A DNA stretch of 12,996 bases, taken from NCBI GenBank assembly GCA_949745755.1, contig CATJZL010000031.1, forward strand, positions 1 through 12,996. The letters are read 5' to 3'. Within the stretch, counting starts at the first letter, position 1, and the number at the start of each line of letters is the position of its first letter. The notes below the pieces were generated by a model that saw only the letters and a program-made list of their open reading frames with translations, was not told the origin of the DNA and searched no databases. Positions 1 to 5,211 of the stretch are shown here, in pieces. Made by a program: the position numbers and the translations under genes. Origin of the DNA: UBA2730 sp022793235. GTDB lineage: Bacteria; Bacillota_I; Bacilli_A; RF39; UBA660.

Positions 1-10
1 CTAATAAGTC

Positions 11-54
11 GAAAAAAATATTAATTCGGAAGCGATGCTTTAGCAGAAGCTTCC
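11..54 (-). terminator. Possible transposase terminator
   Basis: On the minus strand GGAAGC (54-49) can pair with GCTTCC (33-28), and a run of seven T follows about nine bases later inside the left terminal repeat. The hairpin lies in the last codons of the transposase. The gap before the T run makes it a weak candidate. Confidence 0.3.
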
Positions 55-989
55 TTTATTTTGTTTCTTTTTTCAATAGGAGAAATCCAACCAAGGGTTT
101 GCATAGGAATATTATTAGAACGTTTTAAGTAAGCTTTCATCTGGTATTTTAAGTCTTCATAGGAATAAAAATTTAAATAATTGTAAAACCTATTTTGATC
201 ATTTCTATGGCTTCTTTCAACTTTTCCATTATGTCTAGGAGTGCGTGGTCTAATTAGTTTGTGTTCAATATCAAGTTCACTACATAGTATGTCAAAAGGA
301 TGAATTCTTTTAGTTTTTTGTGTATGAGTGAATTCAGAACCATTATCAGTTTGAATAGTTTTAGGTTTATAACCAAAATAAATAATAGACCTTTTAACAA
401 AGTCAACAGTTGAATATGAAGATTGTTCTTTATAAGGATAAATAAATCTTTCACGAGTTGCTTCATCAATTACTGTATATTGATAAAACTTTTCTTTATC
501 AGTACCAGAGTAACAATCTTTTGGAACATATTTAACGTCAAGTTGCCATTTAATGCCAATGTTAGTGGGAGTATCATAAGGTTTAGGAACATACTTATTA
601 TGTTTTTCTTTATCAACATAGAATCCCATTTTTCTAAGGATTCTAAATAAAGAAGCAGCATGTCTAGAATATCCATATTCAGTTCTTAATTTACCATATA
701 ATTCAGACATCGAGATATGAGGATTTCTTCTAATAAGATTTTTAATCCATTTAATTTCAGTATCAGTATGAGCATTAGGATGTTTAGAGATAGGTTTATG
801 AGATTTATCAACTAAAGATTGTTTAGTACCATCGAATTTACGATTCCATCTCATAAGAGAGGATTTAGAAATTTTATATCTTCTACAAACGAAAGAAATA
901 GAATAACCGCTCCTATATAATTTTGTGGCATAATACTTTGTGTTTAATTCATGTGGCAAATATCTTTGATTTTGTGTTATACTAGTCAT
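21..989 (-). CDS. IS481-like DDE transposase
   Basis: This transposase cuts and joins the ends of its own element. The start chosen is ATG at 989, with GAAAGGA ten bases upstream; a TTG at 995 is also in frame but sits too close to that site. The 322-residue product has an N-terminal helix-turn-helix region (about residues 15-55), a second winged-helix-like segment (about 75-122), then an integrase-core (rve) domain. The presumed catalytic residues are Asp151 (in WQLDVKY), Asp215 (in QTDNGSEF) and Glu258 (in HNGKVERSH). The frame is intact with no frameshift, so the enzyme may be active. The gene lies divergently from rpmE and looks like an insertion upstream of it. A single ORF without an orfA partner favours IS481 over typical IS3. 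Confidence 0.85.
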   Translation of the reverse strand: MTSITQNQRYLPHELNTKYYATKLYRSGYSISFVCRRYKISKSSLMRWNRKFDGTKQSLVDKSHKPISKHPNAHTDTEIKWIKNLIRRNPHISMSELYGKLRTEYGYSRHAASLFRILRKMGFYVDKEKHNKYVPKPYDTPTNIGIKWQLDVKYVPKDCYSGTDKEKFYQYTVIDEATRERFIYPYKEQSSYSTVDFVKRSIIYFGYKPKTIQTDNGSEFTHTQKTKRIHPFDILCSELDIEHKLIRPRTPRHNGKVERSHRNDQNRFYNYLNFYSYEDLKYQMKAYLKRSNNIPMQTLGWISPIEKRNKIKEASAKASLPN

Positions 990-990
990 A

Positions 991-1050
991 AGCAATAAGT
1001 CCTTTCGTATAGATTTTTATTTCAATTAATATTTTATACGACTTATTGCT
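991..1050 (-). repeat. Inverted repeat around transposase start
   Basis: AGCAATAAGTC at 991-1001 is exactly complementary to GACTTATTGCT at 1040-1050. In a transcript reading into the element from the rpmE side, this 11-bp stem would cover the first bases of the transposase Shine-Dalgarno region and the upstream TTG. This resembles fold-back control of transposases known from other insertion sequences; the function here is inferred. The outer arm extends three bases past the presumed element end at 1047, so the true end may lie further out. Confidence 0.5.
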
Positions 1051-1121
1051 TTTTTTATATTCAAAAGGTGTCACATCAATTGTAACGCTACAGAAAATAA
1101 CCCATTTAAAAAAATTAACCC

Positions 1122-1150
1122 TTGCAAAAATAAAGATTTATTGTTATACT
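1122..1150 (+). promoter_or_regulatory. rpmE promoter
   Basis: TTGCAA (1122-1127) and TATACT (1145-1150) are separated by 17 bases, the optimal spacing for a housekeeping sigma factor. TGT directly before the -10 also gives an extended -10 element. It would start transcription near 1157, giving a leader of about 50 nt before rpmE. Confidence 0.75.
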
Positions 1151-1170
1151 AACAATGTTTATAAATTACT

Positions 1171-1188
1171 ATGATTACTAATAATCAT
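1171..1188 (+). promoter_or_regulatory. Hairpin in rpmE leader
   Basis: ATGATTA (1171-1177) and TAATCAT (1182-1188) are perfect complements around a CTAA loop. The hairpin ends only a few bases before the GGAAGGAG ribosome binding site. It could be an L31 autoregulatory leader element or a DNA operator; neither is shown by the sequence alone. It also creates an ATG in frame with rpmE (1171), but that start has no ribosome binding site. Confidence 0.4.
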
Positions 1189-1206
1189 GGCGGAAGGAGA
1201 GAAAGT

Positions 1207-1419
1207 ATGAAAAAAGGAATTCATCCTGAATATAAAGAAGCAAAAGTAACTTGTGCATGTGGAGAAACATTTACAACAAGAAGTACAAAAGAAGATATCG
1301 TTGTAGAAGTTTGCTCAAAATGTCATCCTTTCTATACAGGAAAACAAGGAAGAGCTTCTCGTGCAGGACGTGTGGATAAGTTTAATAAAAAATATGGTTT
1401 TGATACAAAAGCAGCATAA
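1207..1419 (+). CDS. rpmE: 50S ribosomal protein L31
   Basis: L31 is a small protein of the large ribosomal subunit that helps bridge the two subunits. The 70-residue product starts MKKGIHPEY, the standard L31 beginning, and carries the zinc-binding form of the family with Cys16, Cys18, Cys36 and Cys39 (CAC and CSKC). KCHPFYTGKQ and the basic C-terminal half are also typical. The ATG at 1207 is chosen because GGAAGGAG lies just before it and the product then matches the normal L31 length; an in-frame ATG at 1171 lacks a ribosome binding site. It is monocistronic, with its own promoter and terminator. The Cys-containing form is the zinc-replete paralogue in species that carry two versions. Confidence 0.97.
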   Translation: MKKGIHPEYKEAKVTCACGETFTTRSTKEDIVVEVCSKCHPFYTGKQGRASRAGRVDKFNKKYGFDTKAA

Positions 1420-1430
1420 GCTGTTTTTTT
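1407..1430 (+). terminator. rpmE intrinsic terminator
   Basis: CAGC (1412-1415) pairs with GCTG (1420-1423) around an ATAA loop, and the stem can extend through AAAAG with the following T run. Seven T follow directly. The rpmE stop codon lies in the loop. Confidence 0.65.
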
Positions 1431-1508
1431 GCTATAAAAAGTTACATAATGAAAAGACTTTATACTAACTATAATAGTATACAGACAAAAATATAGGAGA
1501 TTTTACAA

Positions 1509-2192
1509 ATGATAGAAGAAGTAAAGAAATTAGTTGCTAAATTGTTAGAGAAAGATAAATCAGGTCATGGAATGGATCATACTAGTAGAGTATTACAAAT
1601 ATCATTAAAATTTGCAGAAAAAGAAAACGCAAATAAATATATAGTTGCTTTGATTGCAATACTTCATGATGTGGATGATTATAAGTTGTTTGGAGAAGAA
1701 AGTGCAAAAAATTTAACAAATGCAAAGAAAATTATGGCAAAAGTAAATCTAAATAGAAGAGACCAAAACAAAATATGTGAGTCTTTAAGATGCATTGGCT
1801 ATAGTAAACGCTTAAAAGGAATAGTCCCAAAAACGATAGAAGGAAAGATAGTTTCAGATGCAGATATGTGCGATGCCTTAGGTTCAATCGGGATTTTAAG
1901 AGTACATCAATTTGGTCTACAAATTAATCGACCATTTTTTGTAAAAAACAAATTTCCTATAGAAGATAAAAGCTATAATTATCATATGGAAAAAACAGTT
2001 AGCACAATCAATTTTATCTTTGAAGTTTTATTAAAATACAAAAATTTAATGTATACAACAGCAGCCAAAGAAGAAGCAAAAGAAAGACATAAAATAATGA
2101 TTAGCTTCTTATATCAATTTTTTTATGAAGAAAATGTTCCTGAATGGACAAAATACTTAGATAAGTATCAAAATGAGAATAACGAAGAATAA
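1509..2192 (+). CDS. HD-domain phosphohydrolase
   Basis: The 227-residue product is a soluble HD-superfamily protein, a family of metal-dependent phosphohydrolases that act on nucleotides and related phosphate esters. Metal-ligand candidates are His24 (in GMDHTSRV), His53-Asp54 (in ILHDVDD) and Asp117 (in VSDADMCDALG), in the normal order and spacing. The RxxRV-type start and SDADMCDALG resemble the YpgQ/YedJ branch, whose members are reported as nucleotide pyrophosphatases or remain uncharacterised; the substrate here is unknown. AGGAG lies at a good distance before the ATG. A TATAAT at 1470-1475 may be its -10 box, but no convincing -35 is seen. It appears monocistronic, with no link in function to L31 or to the next gene. 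Confidence 0.8.
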   Translation: MIEEVKKLVAKLLEKDKSGHGMDHTSRVLQISLKFAEKENANKYIVALIAILHDVDDYKLFGEESAKNLTNAKKIMAKVNLNRRDQNKICESLRCIGYSKRLKGIVPKTIEGKIVSDADMCDALGSIGILRVHQFGLQINRPFFVKNKFPIEDKSYNYHMEKTVSTINFIFEVLLKYKNLMYTTAAKEEAKERHKIMISFLYQFFYEENVPEWTKYLDKYQNENNEE

Positions 2193-2332
2193 ATTTTGCA
2201 TTGCAATAACATTCTATCTCCTAAATCGATTTATACAAAAATAAAATATCCACAAAACAGTGGATAAAAATTTTAAGAAGAAAAGAAAATGCACAGATAT
2301 TGTGGAAAAAACAAATGAAAAAGAAAACAATA
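2193..2332. other. Intergenic region with small hairpin
   Basis: No gene is supported here. TATCCAC (2247-2253) and GTGGATA (2260-2266) form a perfect 7-bp inverted repeat around a 6-base loop. It is followed by AAAAATTTT rather than a T run, so it is a poor terminator for the plus strand. Each arm matches the DnaA box TTATCCACA at eight of nine positions. Confidence 0.4.
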
Positions 2333-2341
2333 TGCTATAAT
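2333..2341 (+). promoter_or_regulatory. rpiB-like gene promoter (extended -10)
   Basis: TGCTATAAT is a perfect extended -10 element. No good -35 is visible at 16-18 bases upstream, which extended -10 promoters can tolerate. It lies 29 bases before the start codon. Confidence 0.6.
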
Positions 2342-2369
2342 AAAAATATATAAGAAAAGAGGAAAGAAT

Positions 2370-2822
2370 ATGAAAATAGCAATAGCAAGTGACCACCGTG
2401 GTGTGGAATATAAAAGAGAAATTATAAAATATTTAGAAGAGAAAAAACATACAATTATAGATTGCAGTAAAGAAAATACTCCTACTGATGACTATCCAGA
2501 TTTTGCTTTTGAAGTTTGTAAAAAAGTAATAAATAAAGAAGTAGAAATAGGAATATTAGTATGTAGAACAGGAATAGGAATGTCTATTGCAGCAAACAAA
2601 GTAAAAGGAATAAGATGTGCAAAAATAAATTCAAAAGAAGATGCCACTCTAAGTAGAAATGATAATGGTGCAAACGTAATGACATTTAACTATACAGATA
2701 AAATGGAAGATATAAAAACATATATTGATGCCTTTATAGAAGCAGAAGTCTTAAATGATGAAAGACATAAAAGAAGAGTAGAAAAAATAATTTTTTATGA
2801 AGAAGGCAAATATGAGCTCTAA
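2370..2822 (+). CDS. rpiB: RpiB/LacAB-family sugar-phosphate isomerase
   Basis: RpiB enzymes interconvert ribose 5-phosphate and ribulose 5-phosphate in the pentose phosphate pathway; LacAB relatives act on galactose 6-phosphate. The 150-residue length is typical. Visible family motifs are ASDHRG (Asp8-His9), DYPDFA, the catalytic Cys65 in ILVCRTGIGMSIAANK, and RHKRRV (132-137) for phosphate binding. Three conserved positions differ from Escherichia coli RpiB as I recall it: the Gly after the catalytic Cys is Arg66, the His of the SRxHN motif is Asp98, and the GxRV-like stretch after NVL is replaced by NYTDK. The fold is clear but substrate preference may have changed. GAGGAAAG precedes the ATG. 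The last 11 bases overlap the next gene, suggesting coupled translation. Confidence 0.85.
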   Translation: MKIAIASDHRGVEYKREIIKYLEEKKHTIIDCSKENTPTDDYPDFAFEVCKKVINKEVEIGILVCRTGIGMSIAANKVKGIRCAKINSKEDATLSRNDNGANVMTFNYTDKMEDIKTYIDAFIEAEVLNDERHKRRVEKIIFYEEGKYEL

Positions 2823-3009
2823 AGCCATTCTTTACTTAATAGTAACTGTAATCGTGACATGGTCTCTAGATTCAGTAAATATAAATAAAATTTTTAAAAA
2901 AAATAGAGAAATTCAAGCAAGAGTTTTCTACTTGTTATTAGATCTATGCTTAATATATTTAATAACAAATTTTATATGGGATTTTTTCTTAACTACAAAA
3001 ATTAATTAA
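2812..3009 (+). CDS. DUF1146 (YwzB-type) membrane protein
   Basis: The 65-residue product has two hydrophobic segments (about residues 5-20 and 39-60) joined by a basic loop, NKIFKKNREIQARVFY. The Trp-Ser-Leu segment followed by KIFKKNR...Q.R and a YLITNF.WDF tail fits the DUF1146 / YwzB family of small integral membrane proteins found widely in Firmicutes; its function is unknown. The start at 2812 is chosen because AGAAGG lies five bases before it; an in-frame ATG at 2797 would add five residues with no ribosome binding site. It overlaps the end of the isomerase gene. In B. subtilis the homologue lies in the same broad region as murAA, spoIID, spoIIQ, spoIIID and mbl, and here it precedes spoIIQ directly. 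Confidence 0.75.
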   Translation: MSSKAILYLIVTVIVTWSLDSVNINKIFKKNREIQARVFYLLLDLCLIYLITNFIWDFFLTTKIN

Positions 3010-3013
3010 ATAA

Positions 3014-3042
3014 GTATAAAATTTCATTTTTGGTAAACACTC
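3014..3042 (+). promoter_or_regulatory. Candidate sigma-F type promoter of spoIIQ
   Basis: GTATA (3014-3018) and GTAAACACTC (3033-3042) are 14 bases apart and fit the forespore sigma-F pattern (GywTA, then G-x-x-x-A-x-A-x-T). In B. subtilis spoIIQ is a sigma-F gene. The predicted start would fall at or just inside the GAGGTGG ribosome binding site, leaving an unusually short leader, so this is tentative. Confidence 0.35.
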
Positions 3043-3058
3043 TTAATGAGGTGGAAAA

Positions 3059-3769
3059 ATGAAAAAGAAATTAAAATTAAAATCCTATGTATTACCTAGT
3101 CTATATGTATGCCTATTTATTGCAACATTCTATATTACTTTAGTAGTATCAAATTCACTAACAAAGAAAACTGTAAAAAATCCTGAAAAAGAAAATCTAG
3201 ATTATGTATCAGAAACAATTCTAAATAAGGATGAAGTAACAGATACTCCTGTTATAAAAGAAGAAAAAAAGATAATTAAACCATATACAAACGAGAAAGT
3301 AACAATCGGAAAATACTTTTACAATACAAAAGATGAAAATACAAAACAGGAAAATTCTATTACTTATCATGATAATACCTATATACAAAATTCTGGTTTA
3401 GACTATATTCTAGAAGAAAGTTTTGATGTAGTAAGCGTTTTAGATGGAACAGTACTAGAAGTCAAAACAGATGATATACTAGGAAAGATAGTAGAAATAA
3501 AACACGAAAATGACTATATTTCAGTATACCAAAGTTTAAGTACAATAGATGTAAAAAAGGGAGATACAATAAAACAAGGACAAGTTATAGGAAAAAGTGG
3601 TACAAATGAAATGGATAAAGATATGGGAAATCACTTACATTTTGAATTATATCTAAAAAATCAAGTAGTAGATCCAAGTCTTTATATAGATAAAGAACTA
3701 GTAGAAAATACAAAAGATCCAAATCAAACAAAAGAAGAGGATAAAACAGAAACAAAAATAGAAGAATAA
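3059..3769 (+). CDS. spoIIQ: SpoIIQ-like M23/LytM-domain sporulation protein
   Basis: SpoIIQ is a forespore membrane protein whose outer domain meets SpoIIIAH from the mother cell and forms the channel that links both cells during engulfment. The 236-residue product has one N-terminal membrane helix (about 10-32), an acidic/lysine-rich linker, a LytM (M23) domain (about 80-212) and a charged tail. Of the four M23 zinc ligands, Asp115 and the HLH pair (His192, His194) are present, but the first His is Asn111 (NSGLDYI). B. subtilis SpoIIQ is likewise degenerate at this site, so a structural role is likely. The strong GAGGTGG site fixes the start. The following spoIIID and mbl genes match the B. 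subtilis order and support the call over a generic M23 peptidase. Confidence 0.85.
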   Translation: MKKKLKLKSYVLPSLYVCLFIATFYITLVVSNSLTKKTVKNPEKENLDYVSETILNKDEVTDTPVIKEEKKIIKPYTNEKVTIGKYFYNTKDENTKQENSITYHDNTYIQNSGLDYILEESFDVVSVLDGTVLEVKTDDILGKIVEIKHENDYISVYQSLSTIDVKKGDTIKQGQVIGKSGTNEMDKDMGNHLHFELYLKNQVVDPSLYIDKELVENTKDPNQTKEEDKTETKIEE

Positions 3770-3789
3770 AAAATAAATCTTCTTTTTTT
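3760..3789 (+). terminator. Weak terminator after spoIIQ
   Basis: AGAAGA (3760-3765) pairs with TCTTCT (3778-3783), followed by six T. The stem is short and has a 12-base loop, so termination may be partial. The spoIIQ stop codon is in the loop. Confidence 0.4.
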
Positions 3790-3817
3790 CATAAAATAAA
3801 GCCAAAATTCATATACT
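3789..3817 (+). promoter_or_regulatory. Candidate sigma-E type promoter of spoIIID
   Basis: TCATAAA (3789-3795) and CATATACT (3810-3817) are exactly 14 bases apart. They resemble the mother-cell sigma-E boxes (GHATATT and CATACAHT), with the -10 matching at seven of eight positions and the -35 weaker. In B. subtilis spoIIID is transcribed by sigma-E. Confidence 0.4.
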
Positions 3818-3839
3818 AAATCATATAAGGAGATATTTT

Positions 3840-4091
3840 ATGAATGCAATAATAAAGAGGCGAGTATTAGAAGAAGCAAATATAATTGTAAATACTGAAA
3901 CCACTTTAAGAAATTTGGCAAGACGTCTTGGAATATCAAAAAGTACAATTCACAAAGATATGCAAATACGCTTAATAAAAATAGACCAAAACTTATATCA
4001 TAAAGTTCAAAAAGTCTTTAAAAAACACTTAGAGATAAGATATTATATAGGTGGAGAAAAAACAAGACAAAAATACAAAAATATAATATGA
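3840..4091 (+). CDS. spoIIID: Sporulation transcription factor SpoIIID
   Basis: SpoIIID is a small DNA-binding protein that switches genes on and off in the mother cell between the sigma-E and sigma-K stages. The 83-residue product matches the family along its length: a helix-turn-helix at about residues 22-44 with the recognition segment GISKSTIHKD, then the signature IRYYIGGEKTRQKYK (residues 66-80), close to the B. subtilis form. AAGGAG lies eight bases before the ATG. It ends with TGA, which shows that TGA is a stop in this organism. It lies between spoIIQ and mbl as in B. subtilis, and a sigma-E-like promoter precedes it. The C-terminus is about ten residues shorter than in B. subtilis. 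Confidence 0.95.
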   Translation: MNAIIKRRVLEEANIIVNTETTLRNLARRLGISKSTIHKDMQIRLIKIDQNLYHKVQKVFKKHLEIRYYIGGEKTRQKYKNII

Positions 4092-4106
4092 AAAAATGGA
4101 GAATTA

Positions 4107-4115
4107 TGGTAGAAT
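4107..4115 (+). promoter_or_regulatory. mbl promoter (extended -10)
   Basis: TGGTAGAAT is an extended -10 element 30 bases before the mbl start. The -35 region (around 4087-4092) is weak and overlaps the spoIIID stop codon. mbl could also be read through from spoIIID. Confidence 0.45.
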
Positions 4116-4144
4116 AATATACGTTGTGAAAGGATGTGGACCTC

Positions 4145-5143
4145 ATGTTAGCAAAAGATATTGGAATAGATTTAGGAACGGCTAATGTATTAATATATAT
4201 AAAAGGAGAAGGAATAGTTTTAGATGAGCCAAGCATTGTAGCAATCGATACGGATACAAAAAGAGTAATAGCAGCAGGAAAAGAAGCAAATGAAATGTTT
4301 GGAAGAACTCCTAATAATATAAAAACAATACGTCCAATGAAAGATGGAGTAATTGCAGATTTTGAAATAACAGAAATCATGTTAAATACATTTATAAAAA
4401 AGATAAAAGCAAGAAGTCTTTTCGCAAGACCAAGAATACTAATATGTTGTCCATCAAATATTACACCTGTTGAAAAAAATGCCATAAAAGAAGCTGCCGA
4501 AAGAACGGGAGCTAGAAAAGTATATATAGAAGAAGAACCAAAGGTTGCAGCAATAGGAGCTGGAATGGATATTTCCAAGCCAACTGCCAATATGGTTATA
4601 GATATTGGTGGAGGAACCACAGATATTGCAGTTTTATCCATGAATGACATTGTAATATCAGACTCTATAAAGGTAGCTGGAAATATCTTTGATCAAAATA
4701 TTATAAAATATATGAAAGAAGAATATAAACTGTTAATTGGTGAGAAAACAGCAGAAGAGATAAAAATAAATTTTGCAAATGTCTATGAACCCAAAGAAAC
4801 AGAAACCTTAGAAGTAAAAGGAAGAAATCTTCTTACAGGTCTACCTCATACTATTACAATAAATCAAAAAGAAATAAAAAAAGCTTTACAGGGAAGTATA
4901 GATAGAATAGTAAAAAGCACAACTAACGTATTAGAACAAACACCACCAGAATTAGCAGCAGATATAGTAGATTGTGGAATAGTTCTTACAGGAGGAGGAG
5001 CACTCCTAACAGGACTTACTGATTTAGTAGGGGAAGAGTTAAAAGTACCTACATTAATTGCTGACTCTCCACTAACATGTGTAGCAGAAGGAACAGGAAT
5101 CCTTCTAAATAATATTAAGTTACTAGAAAAGGATAATAACTAG
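4145..5143 (+). CDS. mbl: MreB-like actin homologue Mbl
   Basis: Mbl is a bacterial actin that moves along the inner membrane surface with the cell-wall synthesis machinery and helps set rod shape. The 332-residue product contains the actin-fold nucleotide motifs: phosphate 1 at DIGIDLGTAN (5-14), phosphate 2 at DIGGGTTDIAV (153-163) and the adenosine motif TGGGALL (282-288). LICCPSNIT and EEPKVAAIGAG are typical of MreB/Mbl. The ATG at 4145 gives the MLAKDIGIDLGT start expected from B. subtilis Mbl, with AAAGGA ten bases upstream; an upstream GTG at 4136 touches that site and is unlikely. Position directly after spoIIID is the conserved reason to call Mbl rather than MreB or MreBH. Confidence 0.93.
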   Translation: MLAKDIGIDLGTANVLIYIKGEGIVLDEPSIVAIDTDTKRVIAAGKEANEMFGRTPNNIKTIRPMKDGVIADFEITEIMLNTFIKKIKARSLFARPRILICCPSNITPVEKNAIKEAAERTGARKVYIEEEPKVAAIGAGMDISKPTANMVIDIGGGTTDIAVLSMNDIVISDSIKVAGNIFDQNIIKYMKEEYKLLIGEKTAEEIKINFANVYEPKETETLEVKGRNLLTGLPHTITINQKEIKKALQGSIDRIVKSTTNVLEQTPPELAADIVDCGIVLTGGGALLTGLTDLVGEELKVPTLIADSPLTCVAEGTGILLNNIKLLEKDNN

Positions 5144-5155
5144 ATTATCTTTTTT
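5132..5155 (+). terminator. mbl intrinsic terminator
   Basis: GATAAT (5132-5137) pairs with ATTATC (5144-5149) around a 6-base loop, followed by six T. The stem can grow by pairing upstream G/A bases with the T run. The mbl stop codon is in the loop. Confidence 0.75.
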
Positions 5156-5156
5156 C

Positions 5157-5185
5157 TTGTTGCAAAACTATAGGCATGGTATAAT
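5157..5185 (+). promoter_or_regulatory. tagO promoter
   Basis: TTGTTG (5157-5162) and TATAAT (5180-5185) are 17 bases apart, with TGG directly before the -10 giving an extended -10. This is one of the two best housekeeping promoters in the window and lies directly behind the mbl terminator. Confidence 0.75.
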
Positions 5186-5211
5186 GAACTTATAAAAAGA
5201 GGAGTATTATT

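Larger units (their letters stand above)
3..1047. mobile_element. Insertion sequence with DDE transposase
   Basis: Positions 3-26 and 1024-1047 form an inverted repeat of 24 bp with 22 matches (outer end AATAAGTCG), enclosing one transposase gene. The transposase stop codon lies inside the left repeat, which is common in compact elements. Only two bases precede the left repeat, so a target-site duplication cannot be tested. An alternative right end is the TGTCAC...CTACA motif at 1069-1092, with its partner outside the window. The family is likely IS481 or an IS3-like single-ORF group; this is judged from the protein, not from a database match. Confidence 0.7.

Noticed and set aside
2214..2396. 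A 60-codon minus-strand frame before the rpiB-like gene
   Set aside because: Its product is a Phe/Tyr/Ser-rich low-complexity chain, and it overlaps the rpiB promoter and start.
4089..4091. Possible mycoplasma-type code with TGA as tryptophan, suggested by the high AT content
   Set aside because: spoIIID ends properly at TGA, Trp residues in conserved genes use TGG, and no conserved protein requires TGA read-through.
4018..4650. A 210-codon minus-strand frame opposite spoIIID and mbl
   Set aside because: It is a shadow of the highly conserved mbl gene on the other strand; no start signal or family resemblance is seen.
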